Counted from the first letter of the stretch, positions 46,501 to 58,665 are shown. The stretch: 64,000 nt of DNA from Panicum virgatum (GCF_016808335.1 NC_053146.1:31721495-31785494), one strand, 5' to 3'. Made by a program: numbers and translations. Notes: generated by a model not told the origin, from the letters alone.

Positions 46501-46927
46501 TGATTATGTATATCTGAAGGTGTCTCCGATGAGAGGAATCCGCAGATTTAATGTCAAGGGAAAGTTAGCACCTCGGTATGTGGGGCCATTCAAGGTGCTA
46601 GAGCGGAAAGGCGAAGCTGCTTATCGCCTGGAGTTACCTCTCAGTCTCTCAGGAGTTCATGATGTCTTCCATATATATCAGCTGAAGAGGTGTTTGCGAG
46701 TACCCGAGGAGCAGGCACCACTGGATGGGGTCGATGTTCAGGAAGATCTGACTTATACTGAGCATCCGGTGAAGATTATGGAGACATCAGAGAGGGTTAC
46801 TCGGAACAAGCGCATCAAGATGTGCAGAGTTCAGTGGAGTCATCACAGTGAAGCTGAGGCTACATGGGAGCGAGAAGATGAGTTGAAGAAGACATATCCA
46901 GATCTCTTTGCTAGCCAGCCCAGCTAA
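43564..46927 (+). pseudogene. Tekay pro-pol polyprotein with chromodomain, frameshifted (element L)
   Basis: Protease active site [10 protein letters not shown] (~43650), RT with [20 protein letters not shown] and catalytic FIDDILIFS (~44585-44610), RNase H ([23 protein letters not shown]), integrase HHCC region (~45660-45800), and the integrase core with [26 protein letters not shown] and YHPQTDGQTERTNQVLEDM giving the D, D, E residues. The chromodomain tail VQWSHHSEAEATWERED targets insertion to marked chromatin. Seven +1 shifts at or near 44799, 44914, 45041, 45266, 45726, 45800 and 45897 break RT-end to integrase. From ~45900 to the TAA at 46925 it is open. Confidence 0.9.
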
Positions 46928-46960
46928 ATCTCGGGACGAGATTTCTTTAAGGGGGTAGGG
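46926..46960 (+). promoter_or_regulatory. Hairpin and polypurine tract (element L)
   Basis: Arms AAATCTCG (46926-46933) and CGAGATTT (46937-46944) with loop GGA overlap the stop codon. The polypurine tract AAGGGGGTAGGG follows at 46949-46960, adjacent to the 3' LTR. The tract primes plus-strand DNA. Confidence 0.85.
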
Positions 46961-46962
46961 TA

Positions 46963-49900
46963 TGTAACACCCTAATTTTAAATTTCAGAATTTACTAATA
47001 AATTAATTAGGCTTTAGTTAAATTTTCTAAGGTTTATTGTGTTTAGTTGGCATTTAATCTAATTTCTTGTTCCTTAATGATTAAATTTATCCTAGGTTTA
47101 AATTTTTGGTTGCATTCATGCTGGTGCATACTTTTATTTGAGTGTGGTTTGGATTCAAATTCAAATTTGAATTCAAACTTTGTTTGAATTAGGTTTTGAA
47201 TTGAGAGAGTAAATAGAAATAGAAAGGAAAAATAGAAAACCCAGCCCAACCCGAAACCCAAAACCCAACCCAGTAGCGGCCCGGCCTCCTTTTCCCTGCC
47301 CCCACGCACGGCCCACACCCCCTCGGCCCAGTTCGCTCCGCTGGCCCAGCCGGCCTCCCCGCGGGCCCAACGCGCGCGCCAGTACCCAGCCCGCTCGCCC
47401 CGCGCAACGGCCCGTCCCGCGCTCAGCTTCAGCGCCCAAACCGCAGGCCCACCTGCCAGCGCTCGCACCTTCGCTGACAGGGGTGGCCCGCCGGTCAGCT
47501 CCATCTCTCCCCCGCGCCCGCGCCACGCAGCACCGGCCTCTCCGCAATCCCGCCGTGTATCTCGCCGTGATCCGTTTCCGCATGACCCGCACGCCGAGAC
47601 TCGCCCTGCCCTTCTTAACCCCAGCCCGCGGACCCCTGCACCCCATCCCGCTAGCGCCGCCACCCCGCAAATCCTAGCCCACCATCGCCCCCGCCGTGAA
47701 TCTCCGCCGAGCACGGTGAGCTCGCCCAACCCGGCGCCATCAGCGTGCCTCCCCTCCCTGACCTGCCCTCTCGCCTTGCAGGGCAGTCGCGCGTCGATTC
47801 TCACCGGGCCGGACGACCAGGGAGGCACTGCACGGCCATCCACCGGACTCCGCCACCCCGCTGAGCTCGGACTCCGCCGCGCGGCCGCGGATCCGCCCCG
47901 GCACCACCGCTCCCCCACGTCTACGCGTCCCAGGACCTTCGCGCCGTGGTAACACAACCTTCCCGTGCCCAGTCACCCTTAGATTTCCCCTGCACCGTGA
48001 GCGATTGCTCACCGGCGTGGCGCCGACCCGCCCCGCCGCTGCGCTCGCACGCCGCCGTGCCACGGCCCTTTGCCGAGGCTGTAGTTGGGTTAGGTGCGTT
48101 GCGCGCGTTCCCCTAGACCCGAAATCCGGTTGAGTAGAGCCCTGAGACGCCATTGCGGCGAACTCCGGCGAGCTTCAGCCCGCGCCGCCGCGGTGCAGAG
48201 GCGCTCCGGCGACCCAGCGCCGCCGGTGAGCCCCAATCACCTGGGACCGTCCGATCTGAAGTGTGTGTCCAGGATTAGATCTTGGATCCATTAGATCTAG
48301 ACCCTCAGATCTAGATCCAACGGCCAGAAACCGCGCGTACCGGTTCGGCCTGCTCTTTTTGCATAAGAGCCCCCCAGCTTCCTCGAAATGAACCCGCGCT
48401 CCACACCCGTAGGAAAATATTTCCAAAACCCGCCCCTGCTTTTACGTTTTAGACCCTGGGTTTCTTTAAAATACAACCCGCCGTCCAGCCTGGTAGTTTT
48501 TGCGAGTTAGACCCTGGAGTTAACGATTAATTACAGTTTTAGTCCTCAGTTTTTGTAGAAAACCCCCTGAAACTCCAGTTTTCTTACAAATAAGCCCCTA
48601 GAACTTGTTTTAGGCCTAGTTTATGCGTTTTAGCTCCGATTTTAGCGTTCTTTATGTCCACGCGATCGTTGTAACACGTAGAATAGTTTTGGACTAGTTT
48701 AGTGTGCTATTTTTATGTGTTGATGTACTGTTCTTAGTTTTTGTTAATGTTTGTTTGTATGCTTATTTTCGTGCATTGTTTTGGCCATGTGTTCGTGAGT
48801 AGACGCTGATCCAGTTGAGGAGCCCCAGTACCAGTACCAGGAGCAACCTTCTTCCGAGCACTTTGAGCAGCAGCCAGAGCAGTACGAGGAAGGCAAGTAT
48901 AACATGAACAACCTATCACCTTTAAATACAATTTCATACTGCATTTTAATACTGTATGCCTATAAGGACTTTCCTAGCCACTTTATATCCTTTATATATA
49001 CCTTTGGGTTGCATTTTGGTTAGTTGTGCTAGGTTGCTGCGCTATAACACACTCTGGTCTTTTTTTAATTATTTGATTAATGGTTTAACTTGAACTTAAT
49101 TCTGAGAGTGGCACTCTGTGTGGCTTGAGTGGCTCACGTCTCGTTAAAAGATGTTTTGTAGAAACATGGTTTAGGGGGCCAGCACGGTGCTTAGTGCTTG
49201 GTTGGCCACTCTCCATAAGGACCGGTTCATAGAGCGACAACCTGGGACAACAGCGCTACCACAAGGCTAGAATGGGATAGACTTGGCGTAATAATTAGAT
49301 CTTTTTGGTTTGGAGTAACTTACCTGCGGGGCAAGAGTAGTAAGCTTCAATGGTCCCTGCTCCTCTGGCTTGGTCTGTGCTTGGATTGCGCTCCTGTGCT
49401 TGTACCCCCGGAGGTGGGCCCCATCGTCGCCGACCTAACTCTCGCGGTTACGCCTTACCAACGAGATTCTTTTTAAAGGCCTCGTAGTGAGTCGCTGGCC
49501 ATCTCACCTAAGGAAGTGTGATGAACAACTGGCGTAGCTCACGACTTGTGGGTAAAGATGTGCAACCTCTGCAGAGTGTAAAAACTGGTATACTAGCCAT
49601 GCTCACGGTTATGAGCGGCCCAGATCCTCCTTTTGATTAGTGAAGTTATCTCCTTCCGACGAGGGAGGTGCTTCTCGGGGTTTACCTTGGTGGCTTGGTT
49701 TTGGTATGGTTCTCAGTAGTAGTATAATTAATTCTGATTAATTACTATGTAACTGGGTTAACGGTAATTCATCAACTCGTAGTAAATAGTTCTAATAAAA
49801 CTTTGACAACACTTAAAAGCTAATGCAGTTGAGTCAGCCAGCCTAGAGCCTCATAGTTTGTGTTATACTTGTTGAGTACAAGTTGTGTACTCACTCTTGC

Positions 49901-50258
49901 CTCTTCTCTACTTTTTCCTCTTGGCTACGCTACTGCTTGCTCAGTTCCTGCCGACACGAGGGAGTTCGTCCAGCGCTACCAGGACTACGAGGACTTCTAG
50001 GTGCTTCGTCTCCCAGTCGACGTCCCTGTGGCGCCCTGCTTCAGCTTCGGAGAGCTTTTATCGTATTTTGTACTTCGCTTCCGCTGTATCAGACATTTTG
50101 TCATTATTGTAATAAATAACATTCGTATTCGCTTTATTATGTCTTTTTACGTGATATGTGCTATGATATACTGATCATTCTGTTGTATATGCGTGTGACT
50201 TGATCCTGGCACGTATATGATTGCTCGGTTTATGTTCTTTTATAAACCGGGTGTTACA
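46963..50258 (+). repeat. 3' LTR of element L
   Basis: 3296 bp, pair of the 5' LTR. It lacks the extra bases seen in the 5' LTR at 39446, 39555 and 41553, so it is the better template for reading the LTR minigene. It has its own extra T near 49938. The poly(A) hexamer AATAAA is near 50111-50117. Confidence 0.96.
47678..50000 (+). CDS. Putative four-exon LTR minigene (L 3' LTR copy), start codon not found
   Basis: Exons 47678-47715, 47782-47948, 48803-48892 and 49945-50000 stay in one frame for 351 nt including the stop, ~116 codons. Introns: 66 bp with CACG/GTGAGC and CTTGCAG; 854 bp with CCGTG/GTAACA and GAGTAG; 1052 bp with a GC donor AG/GCAAGT and CTCAG after a long pyrimidine tract. Exon 3 encodes EEPQYQYQEQPSSEHFEQQ; exon 4 encodes PADTREFVQRYQDYEDF and stop. 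Between LTR copies, exon 3 keeps 29 codons with conservative changes, and in J two compensating codon-sized indels. The frame opens after a TAG at 47675 with CCCACCATCGCC, where an ATG would have a perfect context; here it is ATC. Product unknown. Confidence 0.45.
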
Positions 50259-50263
50259 CTGTG

Positions 50264-53200
50264 ATGACTCCACTGAACTCTGCACATCTTGATGCGCTTG
50301 TTCCATGTGACCCTATCTGATGTCTCCAGAATCTTCACCGGATGCTCAATATAGGTCAGATCTTCCTGCACATCTAACCCATCCAGTGGTGCCTGCTCCT
50401 CAGGTACTCGCAGACACTTCTTCAACTGAGAAATATGGAAGACATCATGCACTCCCGAGAGATCAGTGGGCAACTCTAGGCGATAAGCAACTTCGCCTTT
50501 CCTCTCCAGCACCCTGAATGGACCGATGTACCTTGGTGCTAATTTCCCCTTTAGATTAAACCTGCGGATTCCCCGCATTGGTGACACCTTCAAGTACACA
50601 TAATCGTTCACCTTGAAGGTCAGGTCCCTCCGTTTGCCATCTGCATAGCTCTTCTGCCTGGTCTGTGCAATCCTCAAATTTTTCCCGCACAGCCTGTACC
50701 ATCTGCTCTGCATCATCTATAATGTCAGGGCCAAAGAGCTGCTTCTCACCAATCTGATCCCAATAGAGTGGAGTCCTGCACTTTCTGCCATACAATGCCT
50801 CAAAGGGGGACTTCTTTAGACTGGCCTGATAGCTGTTGTTGTATGAAAACTCAGCATACGACAGGCACTTATCCCAACTAGTACCATACTGAATAGCACA
50901 AGCTCTCAGCATATCCTCCAACACTTGGTTGGTTCTCTCTGTCTGCCCATCTGTCTGAGGATGATAGGCGGTACTGAAACGCAGCTTCGTATCCAAAGAA
51001 TCATGAAGCTGCTCCCAGAACCGTGAAGTGAACTGAGATCCTCTGTCAGATATGATCTTCTTGGGCACACCATGCAAACAGACAATCCGGGAGATATACA
51101 ACTCTACAAGTCTAGCACCGGAGTAAGTAGTGTTCACTGGAATGAAGTGAGCAACCTTCGTCAGACGATCCACTACTACCCATATAGAGTTGTACCCTTT
51201 CTGAGTACGAGGCAATCCAACGATGAAGTCCATAGTGATTTCCTCCCATTTCCTCTCTGGAATCTTCAATGGCTGTAACAGACCTGCTGGCCTCTGATGC
51301 TCAGCCTTGACACGCTGACAGGTGTCACAAATAGCAACGTACTCTGCCACTGAACGCTTCATCCCATACCACCAGAAACGTTCCTCGAGGTCATAGAATA
51401 AGCTGTATCATGAGCCTCACTCAGAATCAACTTCCGGAGATCCTTCACATCTGGCACACAGATCCGGTTCTTGTACCACAAGGTACCCTAATCATCCTCT
51501 TTGAAATGAGGAGCCTTGCCCTTCTTGAGCAACTCATGGATCTCCTGCAGCTTCTCATCTTCCTTCAGATGCTGCCGGATCTCTGCCTCTAGAGTGGGTA
51601 CTGCCTCGAACGCTGCACTCGAAGTATGATGCAAGAAACACAGACTCAACTGCTCAAACTCCTCGCATAACTCTGGAGGCATCTGGAAAGCCACGGCCAT
51701 GTTGACATAGCTTCTTCTGCTCAGAGCATCTGCCACAACATTGGCCTTACCCGGATGATAGTGAATCTCCAGGTCATAGTCCTTGACCAACTCTAACCAT
51801 CTTCTCTGCCGCATGTTCAGCTCATTCTGTATGAAAATATACTTGAGGCTCTTGTGATCAGTGTAGATATCACACTGCTGCCCATACAAGTAATGCCTCC
51901 AAATCTTCAGAGCATGCACAACTGTGGCTAACTCAAGATCATGAGTGGGATAGTTCAGCTCATGACGACGTAACTGCCGTGAAGCATAAGCAATCACTCT
52001 GCCCTCCTGCATCAGAACACAACCAAGACCATCCTTCAAAGCATCACAATGCAACGTGAACCTCTTGCTTTGGTCTGGTAGAGTAAGGACTGGCGCCATA
52101 GTCAACCTCTTCTTCAGCTCATCAAATGCCATCTGACGCTCATCAGTCCATATGAATGCCGCATTCTTCTCTAGCAAAGAAGTCAAAGGCTTCGCGATCT
52201 TGGAGAAATTCTCAATGAACCTCCGATAATATCCTACTAAGCCCAAGAATGACCGGACTTCCTTCACCGTCTGCAGTGTCTCCCACTCGAGTACATTGTT
52301 CACCTTGCTCGGATCAACTGCAATGCCTCCCTTGGAGATGATATGACCGAGGAATGGAACCTCGTCAATCCAGAACTCGCACTTGCTGAACTTAGCATAC
52401 AGTTGGTGCTCCCTCAATCTCTGCAACACGAGCCTCAGATGCTCTTCATGCTCTTCCTCTGTCTTGGAGAAGATCAGAATATCATCAATGAAGATCATCA
52501 TGAAGACATCCAGATAATCCATGAAAACCATGTTCATCAGATGCATGAAGAAAGCCGTGGCATTAGTCAAGCCGAAGGACATGACCGTGTACTCATACAG
52601 CCCGTACTTGCATGTGAATGCCGTCTTCGGAATATCCCCAGGATGGATCCTCAGCTGAAAATAACCCGAACGCAGATCAATCTTCGAGAATATGCGAGCA
52701 CCTCAAAGCAGATCAAAGAGATCCTCAATACGGGGCAGTGGATGCTTGTTCTCGATGGTAACTACATTTAGCTCCCGATAATCGACACACATTCTCTTCG
52801 AGCCATCCTTCTTATCTACTAGCAACAATGGAAAAGCCCATGGAGAGAAGCTGCGACGGATATAGCCCTTGGCTAGCAACTCATCAATAGTCTTCTTGAC
52901 TTCCTCATGCTCTATAGGTGCCATGCGGTAGGGCCGCTTTGCAATAGGAGCAGTGCCAGGCAAGAGATCAATAGAAAACTTGATGTCGCATTCAGGCGGC
53001 ATACCTGGCAAATCATCCGGAAAGACATCCGGGAATTCAGACACCATGCGAATACCGTCCGTGGGTCTAGCCTCCATCTGATGAAGAAATCCCGAGGGCT
53101 CTGAAGCACTGACTGTCACCTCTTGGCCATCAGATGCCGACAAGTGAACTATCCGCTAGGCACAATCATTACGGACTCCCCATCTGGTAAGGGTCTCCAT

Positions 53201-53509
53201 CCCCAAAATCACATCTATCCCCGAGGAATCAATGACGATCAAACCAGTGCAGAACTCTGCCCCCTTTATGACAATATTAATTCTGGAGCATATAGAACAT
53301 GTGTGTATCTGGCCCCCAGGTGAGGTAACTACCATAGCTATCCTCATACAAGAAACTGGTATACCATGCTTCTCGGCAAATGACTTGGAAATGAAAGAAT
53401 GAGTAGCACCGGTATCGAAAAGCACTGTAGCGGGATGAGAGTTGACCATGAACGTACCAATAACCACGTTAGGAGCCTCGGCCGCTGACTCGGCCGTCAC
53501 GTGGTTCAC
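50264..53509 (-). pseudogene. Tekay pro-pol of element J
   Basis: Minus-strand protease ([10 protein letters not shown]), RT ([20 protein letters not shown], catalytic FIDDILIFS near 52480), RNase H, integrase ([42 protein letters not shown]) and most of the chromodomain (MCRVQWSHHS), cut by L at 50263. Stops at a few sites look like C-to-T decay: the CGA at LLRGAR is TGA, and GAT/GGT at the end of RNase H is followed by TAG. Frameshifts lie near 50640-50700 and 51385-51395. More decayed by substitution than L but with fewer insertions. Confidence 0.9.
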
Positions 53510-54737
53510 CTGACCCTGTGCTGGCACCCTGGGCTGAGCTGGGCGCCCCTGCTGTCCCGCCTGCGCCTTCCGGGGGCAAGAGTTGGCGTAGTGCCCCGGC
53601 TGGCCGCAGTGATAGCACACGCGAAGAGTTGCTGGAGCCTGCTGTCCGGCAGGAGGAGCTGCCTGCCATGGAGCCTGAGGTGCTGGCGGAGCTGGTGGAG
53701 CAGCACGAGCCGGAGGTGCCGGTAACCTCTGGCCCTGACCTGCCTGCTGCTGTCGAGGCGGGTACTGCTGCGGCCTCTGCTGATACTGCTGGGTAGGCTG
53801 GTACTGCTACTGCTGGGCGGCTGGAGGCGAGGACGGGTGTTGCTGCCAGAAGCAATGGGGACAATCTTCCTCTTCTTGTCCTCCATCTCTAGGTACTTGC
53901 GCTCCGTGTTGAGCGCGCTGTCAACCAGATGGTTGAAGTCGTCAAAGCGGAGGTTGAGCAGCGCGTACTAGAGGTAGTCCTCAAGACCCTCCATGAAGTG
54001 CTCCTGCTTGTTGCGGTCATCCGCAACCTCGGCAGGGGCGTAGCGAGCAAGCTGCAGAAAATGATCATGATACTCCGTGACCGTCATAGTCCCATGAAGT
54101 GAAAAAGACAGATATATATATCGAAGGATTAATTCATGACTCAGAAAGATAGAACAAGGGGGTATTAGCTCAAAAGGAAACGCTGAATGATTATATCTGA
54201 GATTACCAGCTTCAGTGCAAGGAACTCCTTCTGCTTCATCTTCATAACGCCCGCGGGGACGTTGTGGCTGTGGAACCACTCCCGGAACTGGATCCAGGTG
54301 AGAACCTCGCGGTCCTGAACTGGGTGGGACTCCCACCAGTCCAAAGCTGCCCCTCGCAGCTGTCCTGCTGCATACAAGACTCGCTCTCGATCATCGCACT
54401 GGGCGATGTCCAGCTGGCGCTCCACTGCACGGAGCCAGTCGTCAGCCTGAAGAGGGTCGGACGTGTGAGAGAACGTCGGCAGGTGACCCCTCAGGAACTC
54501 AGCACGCCTGTCGCGGGTCTGCGGCGGTGGAGGAGGCGGAGACTGAGTGTGAGCTTGCTGAAGTGCCTCAACAGTGTTGTTCAGGGTAGCCATCATCTGC
54601 ATCTGGAGCTGGAAGTACTGCTCCGGGGTCAGAGGCGGAGGCATCGGGATCCTAGTACTCTGGTTGTTCTGCCCCTGGTTGTTCTGTCCCTGCTGGTCAG
54701 AACCACGCCTGGTGTTCACCATCTGATTTTTGGACAA
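53510..54737 (-). pseudogene. Tekay gag of element J, splice acceptor lost
   Basis: Minus-strand gag starting MSKNQMVNTRRGSDQQGQNN. The N-terminal exon is open (TPEQYFQLQMQMMATLNN, LRGAALDWWESHPV) to the intron at 54094-54206, whose acceptor reads CTTCAT instead of AG. The second exon has GTMTVTEYHDHFLQLARYAP, a CAG-to-TAG stop at DYL/YA (near 53970), frameshifts in the Gln/Pro-rich part (53600-53880) and the knuckle [14 protein letters not shown] at ~53580-53620. Confidence 0.85.
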
Positions 54738-55290
54738 AGGATTTCATGAGTAAGGATATTGCAGAAATAAATTCAGATGGATATGATATTTTCTGCAAGA
54801 AAACTTGGGCATGATAAAGTAGACAGGATAGAGTGGACGATTTTACCCCCAACGATCTAACTCGTTTTATTAGTTAATTAACTTTAACTTATAACTGATT
54901 TTCATTAAACAAATTTAACCTCTAAACTATGCAATCAACCAAAAATCCAAATCAAACATTTACATAATAACAAGCATTCAAAAGTTCATTCTTTAGTCGA
55001 GTTTAACACACAACTCGACTAACACAACGCGTCGCAGAACATTCTATCGTGCTATTATAAAGGGGTCATTTAGCTTACACCTATGATGGTCAGTCGACTT
55101 ACTTCAGGCCAACATCTACGGAAACTATTCTATAGAGAAAGATCAAGGCAAGACGAGTAAGAATCTTAGAATTCATGGAGTATAATAGCAAAATAGTTTC
55201 AGCAGACAAGGCTAGAGAGAAGAAGACCTAAAAATCGACCAGTTCTATCTAGGCTTTCATCCTATAGTCGATATAGCTCTGATACCACTC
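54738..55290 (-). mobile_element. Leader and primer site of element J
   Basis: Leader homologous to that of L. The primer site at 55275-55287 has one change (AGCTCTGATACCA on the plus strand). No gene is seen. Confidence 0.8.
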
Positions 55291-58200
55291 TGTAACACCC
55301 GGTTTATAAAAGGACATAAACCGAGCAATCATATACGTGCCAGGATCAAGTCACAAATATATACAACAGAATGAACAGTATATCACAGCACATATCATGT
55401 AAAAAGATATAATAAAGCGAATACGAATGTTATTTATTCATTAATGACAAAAGTCTGATACAGAGTATGTGGAAGCGTAAAAACATATACGAGAAGCTCT
55501 CGGAAGCAGGGCGCCACAGGGACGTCGACTGGGAGACGAACGCCTAGAAGTCCTCGTACTCCTGGTAGCTCCGGGTGAACTCCCTCGCTTCGGCAGGAAC
55601 TGAGCAGCAGTAGAGTATCCCCAAGAGGAAAAAGAGTAGAGTAGGGAAGAGTGAGTACACAACTTGTACTCAACAAGTATAACACAAACTATGAGGCTAT
55701 AAGGTTGGCTGACTCAACTGCATTAGCTTTTAAGTCTTGGCAAAATTTTATTAAAGCTAATTACTACAAGTTGATGAATTACCACAAACCCAGTTACATA
55801 GTAATTAATCAAAATTTATCATGTTACTACTGAGAACCAAACCAAAACCACCAAGGTAACCCCACTAATCAAAAGGAGGATCTGGGCCGCTCATGACCGT
55901 GAGCACGGCTAGTATACCAGTTTTACACTCTGTAGAGGTTTCACATCTTTACCCACAAGTTGTGAGCTACGCTAGTTGTTCATCACACTTCCTTAGGTGA
56001 GATGACTAGCAAACTCACTATGAGGCCTTTACAAAGAATCTCGTTGGTAAGGAGTAACCGCGAGGGTTGGATTGGCGACTATGGAGCAGGTCTAGTGGGC
56101 GTCAAGAATACCACAGACGAGGCCACTCAGTACGAGGGACATAAAAGCTTACCACCCTTGCCCCGCAGGTAAGTTACTCCAAACCAAAAAGACGTAATTA
56201 TTATGCCAAGACCGTCCCATTCCAGTCTTGTGGTAGCGCTGTTGTCCCAGGTTGTCGCTCTAATGACGTACGGTCCTTATGGAGAGTAGCTAGCACAATA
56301 CACAGCGCGAGCCCCCTAAACCAAGTTTCTAACAAAAACCAATTTTAATGAGACGTGAGCCCTTCAAACGGGCCACTCTCAGAATTAAGTTGCATGTACC
56401 ATTAATCAAATTAATTAAAAAGGACCAAGTGTGTTATAGCGCGGCACCTAGCACAACTAACCAAAATGCAACTCGAGGATATATATAAAGGATATAAAGT
56501 GGCTAGGAAAGTCCTTATAAGTGTACAGTATTAAAATGCAGTATGAAAACATATTTAAAAGTGATGGGTGGTGTTCATGTTATACTTGCCTTCCTCAAAC
56601 TGCTCCTACTGCTCAAAGTACTCTGAAGGTGGTGGCTGCTCCGGGTACTGGTACTAGGGCTCCTCAGATGGATCAATGTCTATTCACGAACACATGGCCA
56701 AAAACAATACACAACATAAACATACATGCAAACATTAGCAAAAACTAAGAAACAGTACAACAATACATGAAAACAGCACACAAAATTAGGCTAGAACTAT
56801 TCTACGCATTACAACGATTGCGTGGACATAAAGAACGCCTAAAACGGAGCTAAAACACAAAATCTAGGCTAAAAACAAGTTCTAGGGGCTTATCTGCGAG
56901 AAAAACTGGCCTACAGGGGGTTTTCTGCAAAAACCGAGGGCCTAAACGTAAATAACATTTTGCTGCAAGGGCTAGCGCGCAAAGTTGACCGGCCAGGACT
57001 GCAGGTTCTAATTAGGAAAAGCGCAGGGATCTAAGTGTTAAAACCTGGGTATAACTGGAAATACTTTTACACTATCGTGGACTTCGGGTTGATAACCAAG
57101 AAACGGAGGGGCTCTTAAGCAAAAATGCCAGGCCGAACCGGTATGGGTGGCTCGAGGCTGTTGGATCTAGATCTGAGGGCCAGGATAAGATTGGTCCTGG
57201 ATCTAATTAGGGGCGTCGGGTTTAGATCGTGCAGCCAGGACTTGATGGCTCACGGGGTGGCGGCGGGACTCGCCGCCGATATGCTCCCGCGGCGGCGAGC
57301 TCGCCGGAGATGCCCAATCCGGTGCTCCGGGGGTCAATCCGAGTGGGGCTTTGGCCTGGGAGGACCAGCGCCTCATGCGTGATCCACTAGGGCCTTGTGC
57401 GCGGGTCGGGGATGGCCGGAGCGGGGTGCGCAGCTGTGGGGGTGGTCCTGCTCGGTGGGGCTCACCGTCGCGAGCCCGTGTACTCGGTTCTAGGCTCGGG
57501 TTTGGGGCGCAACAAGGGGCGTGGGTGTGTTCAAGTCCAAAGCGAGCCTAAGCAAGGCCCATGCAAGGAGGGGTGGTGTTGCAGCGGGTCCGCCACGATG
57601 GAGCTGCACCACGTGCGGCGGCGGAACGGCGTCGAGCATCGTCCCGGCCTCCGGGATGGCCCACGTACCCTAGGATCTAGTGCAGTAGGTAGGGAGGGCG
57701 CTACTAGTGCTCACCGAGGGTTCGTGTCGGGTAGGGATGCAGTGCAGTGGCGCCGGTGTCGAAGTCCGGCGGCGTTGCACGGGCGGAGCGCGATGACGGG
57801 GTCGCTGGGGTGGAGCTCCGGCCTTCTGATCCTCTTGGTTCGACTCCTTGCGGTCTTGTGGAGGTGTGCCTGGGGTTAGATCGGCTCGAGATACGCCGGC
57901 GGCGAAGAATTATGGCGGGGATCGACTTACCCGCGGCGGCGTAGGGTGTGCTGCGCGGCGGAGCAAGGCAGCGGGCGGCTAGGGTTTAGTGGCGGCGCTG
58001 GCGTGGAGGATGAGGGCGCAGGGGTCCGCGGGGCTAATTAAAGGCCGAGCGGTGATCCTGGGCAGGCGTGCTGCGGATTGGGAGCTAGCGAGGATCGCGG
58101 AGAGATTGGCATGGCCGTTGCACGGCGCGGGGGAGGCGGAGGGGATAGATCTGACCGATGGGCCAGTGCTGTCAGAGGCGGGGAGCGACGCTGTGTCAGT

Positions 58201-58665
58201 CGGAAGCGGGGCGCGCTGCGCGGGCTGCGGAGGAGGCGGGCCGAGAAAGGAAAAGAAGCAGGCTGGGCCGAGCGCGGGGAAGAGCTGGGCCGGACCGGGA
58301 TTTGCTGGGCCGCGTGGGATGAAAGGAAAGGGAGTGGGTTGGGCCAGCGGGACTGGCTGCTGGGCCGAGAAAAAGGGATTCGGCCCGGTTTGGCTTTTCC
58401 TATTTTCCTTTCTCCTTTTCTTTTCCTATTTCAAACCAAACTAAACCTATTTGAATTCAAATTTGAATTTGAATTCAAACCACACTCAATCAAATAAAAT
58501 TATGCACCAGCATGAATGCAACAAACATTTTATCCTAGAAAAATTTTAATTCCTTGTGAAACAAAAATAGATTAAATGCAAGACTAAACATAATAAACCT
58601 TAGAAAATTAAATAAAGCCAATTAAATTTATTAATAAATGCTGGAAATTAAATTAGGGTGTTACA
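55291..58665 (-). repeat. 5' LTR of element J
   Basis: 3375 bp, a subfamily close to H and I in its left part, with its own GC-rich centre (57220-58380). Ends TGTAACACCC and GGGTGTTACA. The minigene exon has two in-frame stops but keeps 29 codons through a +3 and a -3 indel. The first-exon donor reads CCCTCG/GTGAGC near 57700. Right flank GAAGG is the expected target duplication. Confidence 0.92.

Larger units (their letters stand above)
38483..50258 (+). mobile_element. Element L: young full-length Tekay chromovirus, TSD CTGTG
   Basis: An 11,776-bp element with LTRs 38483-41779 and 46963-50258, primer site 41783-41795, gag-pol 42350-46927 and polypurine tract 46948-46960. CTGTG lies at 38478-38482 and 50259-50263. 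By eye the LTRs differ at roughly 15 substitutions and 8 one-base indels in ~3.3 kb, so the insertion is recent. Domain order gag, protease, RT, RNase H, integrase, chromodomain is that of Tekay/Del. Despite its youth the coding region has two stops and seven +1 frameshifts. It sits inside the chromodomain codons of J. Confidence 0.96.
38171..58665 (-). mobile_element. Element J: minus-strand Tekay, split by L and missing most of its 3' LTR
   Basis: A Tekay element inserted in the protease end of K. It is reconstructed from the 3' LTR stub (38174-38362), the chromodomain end (38363-38482), pro-pol (50264-53509), gag (53510-54737), leader (54738-55290) and 5' LTR (55291-58665). The K frame on the right restarts with GAAGG (58666-58670), the likely target duplication; on the left only GAA of it remains. 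About 3.2 kb of the 3' LTR has been deleted. Element L (38483-50258) splits the chromodomain. Confidence 0.9.
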
